Source: Chlorobiaceae bacterium (GTDB lineage Bacteria > Bacteroidota > Chlorobiia > Chlorobiales > Chlorobiaceae). Taken from it: DNA of 42,963 nt. The notes under the pieces are model-generated. The model saw only the letters and a list, made by a program, of their open reading frames with translations. It was not told the origin of the DNA and ran no database searches. The position numbers and the translations under genes are program-made. Positions 41,937 through 42,963 of the stretch are shown in pieces; position 1 is the first letter of the stretch, and every line of letters begins with the position of its first letter. The stretch lies in the NCBI GenBank assembly GCA_013334225.1, contig JAAXXY010000023.1, positions 1-42,963 on the forward strand, read 5' to 3'.

Positions 41937-42349
41937 CGCAGTCCATGCCGGTTTAGATTTGACAACCTGACTAAAATCGGAATATCGGTAATAATGGGAA
42001 TAATAATCACTATTTTCCGATATTCCAACTGGTTCTGTTTTTCTCCCCCGGTGCGCCGAAAAGCCCGGAAATGCGGTATTTCCTTTTTACCCCAATATTT
42101 GTACTTTAAAACATATCCGATCGCCAGCCTGCATCAGAGCGCACCAGGGCAATTCCGGCGTGTTGCCTGAACGCCTCGGTTCCTGCCTCAGGCCGGCTTT
42201 CAGCCCTCTCCGGTTTTGTTCCTGCTTGCGGACCATCTGGCACCCTGCATGATATAACGGCTTTTTCGACATCAACGCCTGATGGATGGTTTTGTTCATG
42301 TGATGGCGCCGCATCGGCAGGAAAGAGGGTAAATCACAAAGATGCATGT
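41937..42349. other. Divergent promoter region of repressor and amidohydrolase genes
   Basis: The 410 bases hold the inverted repeat at 41979-42026 and no convincing gene. The short frames seen in it lack any motif or ribosome-binding site. Confidence 0.5.
41978..42026. promoter_or_regulatory. Candidate operator of the S24 repressor, 10-bp inverted repeat
   Basis: GGAATATCGG (41979-41988) and CCGATATTCC (42017-42026) are perfect reverse complements 28 bases apart, 43 to 90 bases before the repressor's start. Two inverted half-sites with such spacing suit binding by two dimers or a looped complex, as in LexA/CI-type control. Confidence 0.65.
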
Positions 42350-42963
42350 ATGACAAGAGAATTATCTTCAAGGATCCGAGAACATGCGGAAACGATTTTT
42401 TCCGAAGTGGTCGGACTGAGGCGCGATATTCACGCACATCCCGAGCTGTCGTATGAAGAAACCCGGACCACCGCCCTTATCTGCGATTACCTCGTCAACC
42501 TTGGCATAACACCGGAACCGGCAATGCTCGGGACCGGGGTCGTCGCCCTTATCCGCAGCAGGAAGTCAACTCCGGGCTGCAGGCTTGTTGCACTGCGTGC
42601 CGATATCGACGCGCTTCCGCTCAACGAAGAGAACGTCCACGGATTCTGTTCCCAGGAACCCGGAAAAATGCACGCCTGCGGTCATGACATGCATGCGGCC
42701 ATGCTTCTCGGCGCGGCAAATATCCTGTCTTCGTTTTCCGACGAGCTTGTGGGCGATGTCCTGCTCATTTTCCAGCCGGCGGAGGAGAAGGCGCCGGGCG
42801 GTGCCAAACCATTGCTCGATGCCGGCCTGTTCGATCGTTTCAACCCATCGGTCGTTATCGGCCAGCATTGTTTTTCGACGGTCGAAGCAGGAAAAGTTGC
42901 GCTTTGCAAAGGGGGGTTCATGGCTGCGGCAGACGAGTTCTATATTACCGTCAACGGACAGGG
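42350..42963 (+). CDS. M20-family amidohydrolase / peptidase (3' end outside window)
   Basis: The frame starts at 42350 (MTRELSSRIREHAETIFSEV) and is still open at the window edge; about 204 residues are visible. LRRDIHAHPELSYEE is the N-terminal signature of hippurate/N-acyl-amino-acid amidohydrolases. MHACGHDMHAAMLLGAA carries the first metal ligands and VLLIFQPAEEKAPGGAKPLL the second, all in the M20D group. These enzymes cleave N-acyl amino acids or related amides with a di-metal centre. The true substrate is not fixed. Confidence 0.9.
   Translation, partial: MTRELSSRIREHAETIFSEVVGLRRDIHAHPELSYEETRTTALICDYLVNLGITPEPAMLGTGVVALIRSRKSTPGCRLVALRADIDALPLNEENVHGFCSQEPGKMHACGHDMHAAMLLGAANILSSFSDELVGDVLLIFQPAEEKAPGGAKPLLDAGLFDRFNPSVVIGQHCFSTVEAGKVALCKGGFMAAADEFYITVNGQ

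Overview
The window reads as chromosomal DNA of a green sulfur bacterium (Chlorobiaceae: Chlorobium, Pelodictyon or Prosthecochloris type). The evidence is a chlorosome-envelope-type [2Fe-2S] protein of the CsmI/J/X kind, a plant/cyanobacterial-type carotene desaturase next to a phytoene synthase gene, a type III glutamine synthetase behind an Lrp/AsnC regulator, and two RNA elements whose layouts match motifs described only from Chlorobi (a structured leader before an RRM protein gene, and a two-hairpin-plus-terminator small RNA). Species cannot be fixed from the sequence alone. No rRNA, tRNA or CRISPR array was seen.

Positions 1-9.9 kb are an accessory, partly decayed region. It begins inside a tyrosine recombinase gene, continues through a very AT-rich stretch with a candidate small RNA, a GH19-like lysin relative with an altered active-site motif, and an RRM protein gene with a structured leader. 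A bacterioferritin gene has been cut off by insertion-sequence debris. Then come a secreted protein with collagen-like repeats, a PAS-only sensory protein, the candidate Chlorobi-1 RNA, a LuxR-type regulator broken by two frameshifts, a DUF1003 membrane protein, and an IS3-family element with a frameshifted orfB that has truncated an unknown gene.

Positions 10-24 kb are core genome: crtB-lysS on the minus strand; hflX-ybeY plus two envelope-protein genes, then the chlorosome-type ferredoxin-domain protein, on the plus strand; a lipoprotein gene with a small helical partner; a minus-strand pair of GT-like transferases (TIGR04282/TIGR04283 type); the carotene desaturase (crtQ more likely than crtP); and a long pentapeptide-repeat protein. 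Two full copies and one end remnant of a MITE-like element with 17-bp terminal inverted repeats lie at 17.4, 22.8 and 26.3 kb.

Positions 24-43 kb hold a small outer-membrane beta-barrel protein, two short membrane proteins, lrp-glnN (nitrogen assimilation), a dispersed-repeat patch, a cyanophycin-synthetase-like ATP-grasp protein whose Mur-ligase half is reduced and lacks its P-loop, a lipoprotein alpha/beta hydrolase, an envelope/glycan group (GT-C-like membrane protein, PfkB kinase, OafA-type acyltransferase with SGNH domain), a Qnr-like pentapeptide protein, two small secreted proteins, an S24 (LexA/CI-type) repressor with inverted-repeat operator-like sites, and the start of an M20 amidohydrolase that runs off the window.

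Most promising for novelty: the pseudo-Mur ATP-grasp enzyme (30380-32284), the MITE family, the candidate small RNAs (about 1.2-1.4 kb and 6.39-6.47 kb), the ferredoxin/helix-hairpin-helix chlorosome-type protein, and the repressor with its repeated operator-like sites.
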